From the NCBI GenBank assembly GCA_050330975.1, contig JBHJHK010000242.1, positions 1 to 5,574 of the forward strand: a DNA stretch of 5,574 nucleotides, written 5' to 3'. The stretch's first letter is position 1; every line of letters begins with the position of its first letter. This DNA is from JBHJHK01 sp050330975 (GTDB taxonomy: Bacteria; Pseudomonadota; Gammaproteobacteria; Competibacterales; Competibacteraceae). The position numbers and the translations under genes are program-made. The notes beneath the pieces were generated by a model. That model searched no databases and had not been told where the DNA came from. It saw only the letters and a list, made by a program, of their open reading frames with translations. This document shows positions 5,138 through 5,574 of this stretch, piece after piece.

Positions 5138-5574
5138 ATGGCCAAATCCCGCCCCCGGGCCGCCGCCGCCTTTGAGAGTGTTAGCGACGCCGACCTGGCA
5201 AAGCAAGCCCAAGACGCCATGGCGGCGGGGCTCCACCGGGAAGCCATCGACGCCTACAAACAACTCCTCAAGCGCCACGACCAACCCGAATGGCGCCGGG
5301 CCCTCGACGATGCCTACCGGGCCAGGGCCGCCGCATTGGCCGCCAAGGGGATGCCCAAAGAAGCCGCTTTGACCTTTGAATCGGCCAGGTTCGACCAAGC
5401 CCCCGCCGATGCCATCATCGACTACGCCCACTGGCTCCTCAAGGCCGACCAGTGGCCCAAACTGGGCCAGCTCTACCACCGCCTGCTGGCCGACGGGTTC
5501 GATACCGCCAACCTAGAAGCCGCCGTAGGTATCCAGCTGTTGGTGGATGAAAAGAATGCCCTGCCGCGCCACCT
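5138..5574 (+). CDS. TPR-like helical repeat protein (partial, 3' end outside window)
   Basis: The first 145 codons of an open frame that runs off the window. The protein is rich in Ala and Leu and reads as consecutive helix pairs with TPR-like spacing. The clearest unit is about 21-44 (AKQAQDAMAAGLHREAIDAY, with A-x3-G-x3-EAI). A second follows at about 60-82 (AYRARAAALAAKGMPKEAAL, with the same A...KGMxKEA pattern) and a weaker third at about 94-117 (IDYAHWLLKADQWPKLGQLY). Such repeats usually mediate protein-protein contacts; no catalytic motif is visible in this part. There is no signal peptide or membrane segment: the N-terminus MAKSRPRAAAAF is basic. ATG 5138 is the first start after the divergent promoter region, but no Shine-Dalgarno sequence precedes it. 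The specific role cannot be told from the visible portion. Confidence 0.85.
   Translation, partial: MAKSRPRAAAAFESVSDADLAKQAQDAMAAGLHREAIDAYKQLLKRHDQPEWRRALDDAYRARAAALAAKGMPKEAALTFESARFDQAPADAIIDYAHWLLKADQWPKLGQLYHRLLADGFDTANLEAAVGIQLLVDEKNALPRH

Overview
The window looks like a compact, GC-rich bacterial chromosome segment, most likely from a proteobacterium (Pseudomonadota). The radical SAM protein in the middle can be aligned by eye almost continuously to Escherichia coli YgiQ, and the genes favour G/C at third codon positions. A PDZ fragment resembles the C-terminal part of a type II secretion GspC-like protein, which would fit a Gram-negative. I cannot name a genus. No RNA gene, CRISPR array or intact mobile element is visible. 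No stretch over 300 bases lacks a gene or gene fragment.

Layout. (1) Positions 950 to 1, minus strand: an endonuclease III (Nth) with catalytic Lys, catalytic Asp and a four-Cys iron-sulphur cluster. It does not stop at the normal end. It continues through a Pro-rich linker into the N-terminal part of a family 1 uracil-DNA glycosylase (Ung), and the window edge cuts it there. (2) Positions 951-1055: a short divergent spacer with an AT-rich patch. (3) Positions 1056-3332, plus strand: a complete YgiQ-type radical SAM protein with a Gly/Ala/Ser-rich insertion. (4) Positions 3335-4065, minus strand: a scar-like region. It holds the C-terminal half of a PDZ domain that stops being homologous next to an in-frame stop, and an AT-rich ORF with a winged-helix-like start and no good start codon. 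(5) Positions 4066-5025, minus strand: two GNAT acetyltransferases in a probable operon. Their starts are set by clear Shine-Dalgarno sequences, and the first gene probably uses TTG. (6) Positions 5026-5137: a divergent promoter region with overlapping candidate promoters. (7) Position 5138 to the end, plus strand: the start of a helical, TPR-like protein, cut by the window edge.

How the genes relate. The Nth-Ung gene would join two base-excision repair glycosylases in one polypeptide. The YgiQ gene and the acetyltransferases have no evident functional link to it. The most interesting points are the Nth-Ung fusion, in which the visible Ung active-site motif appears altered, and the decayed, compositionally foreign stretch at 3335-4065. 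The sequence CCATGG is also strongly over-represented throughout.
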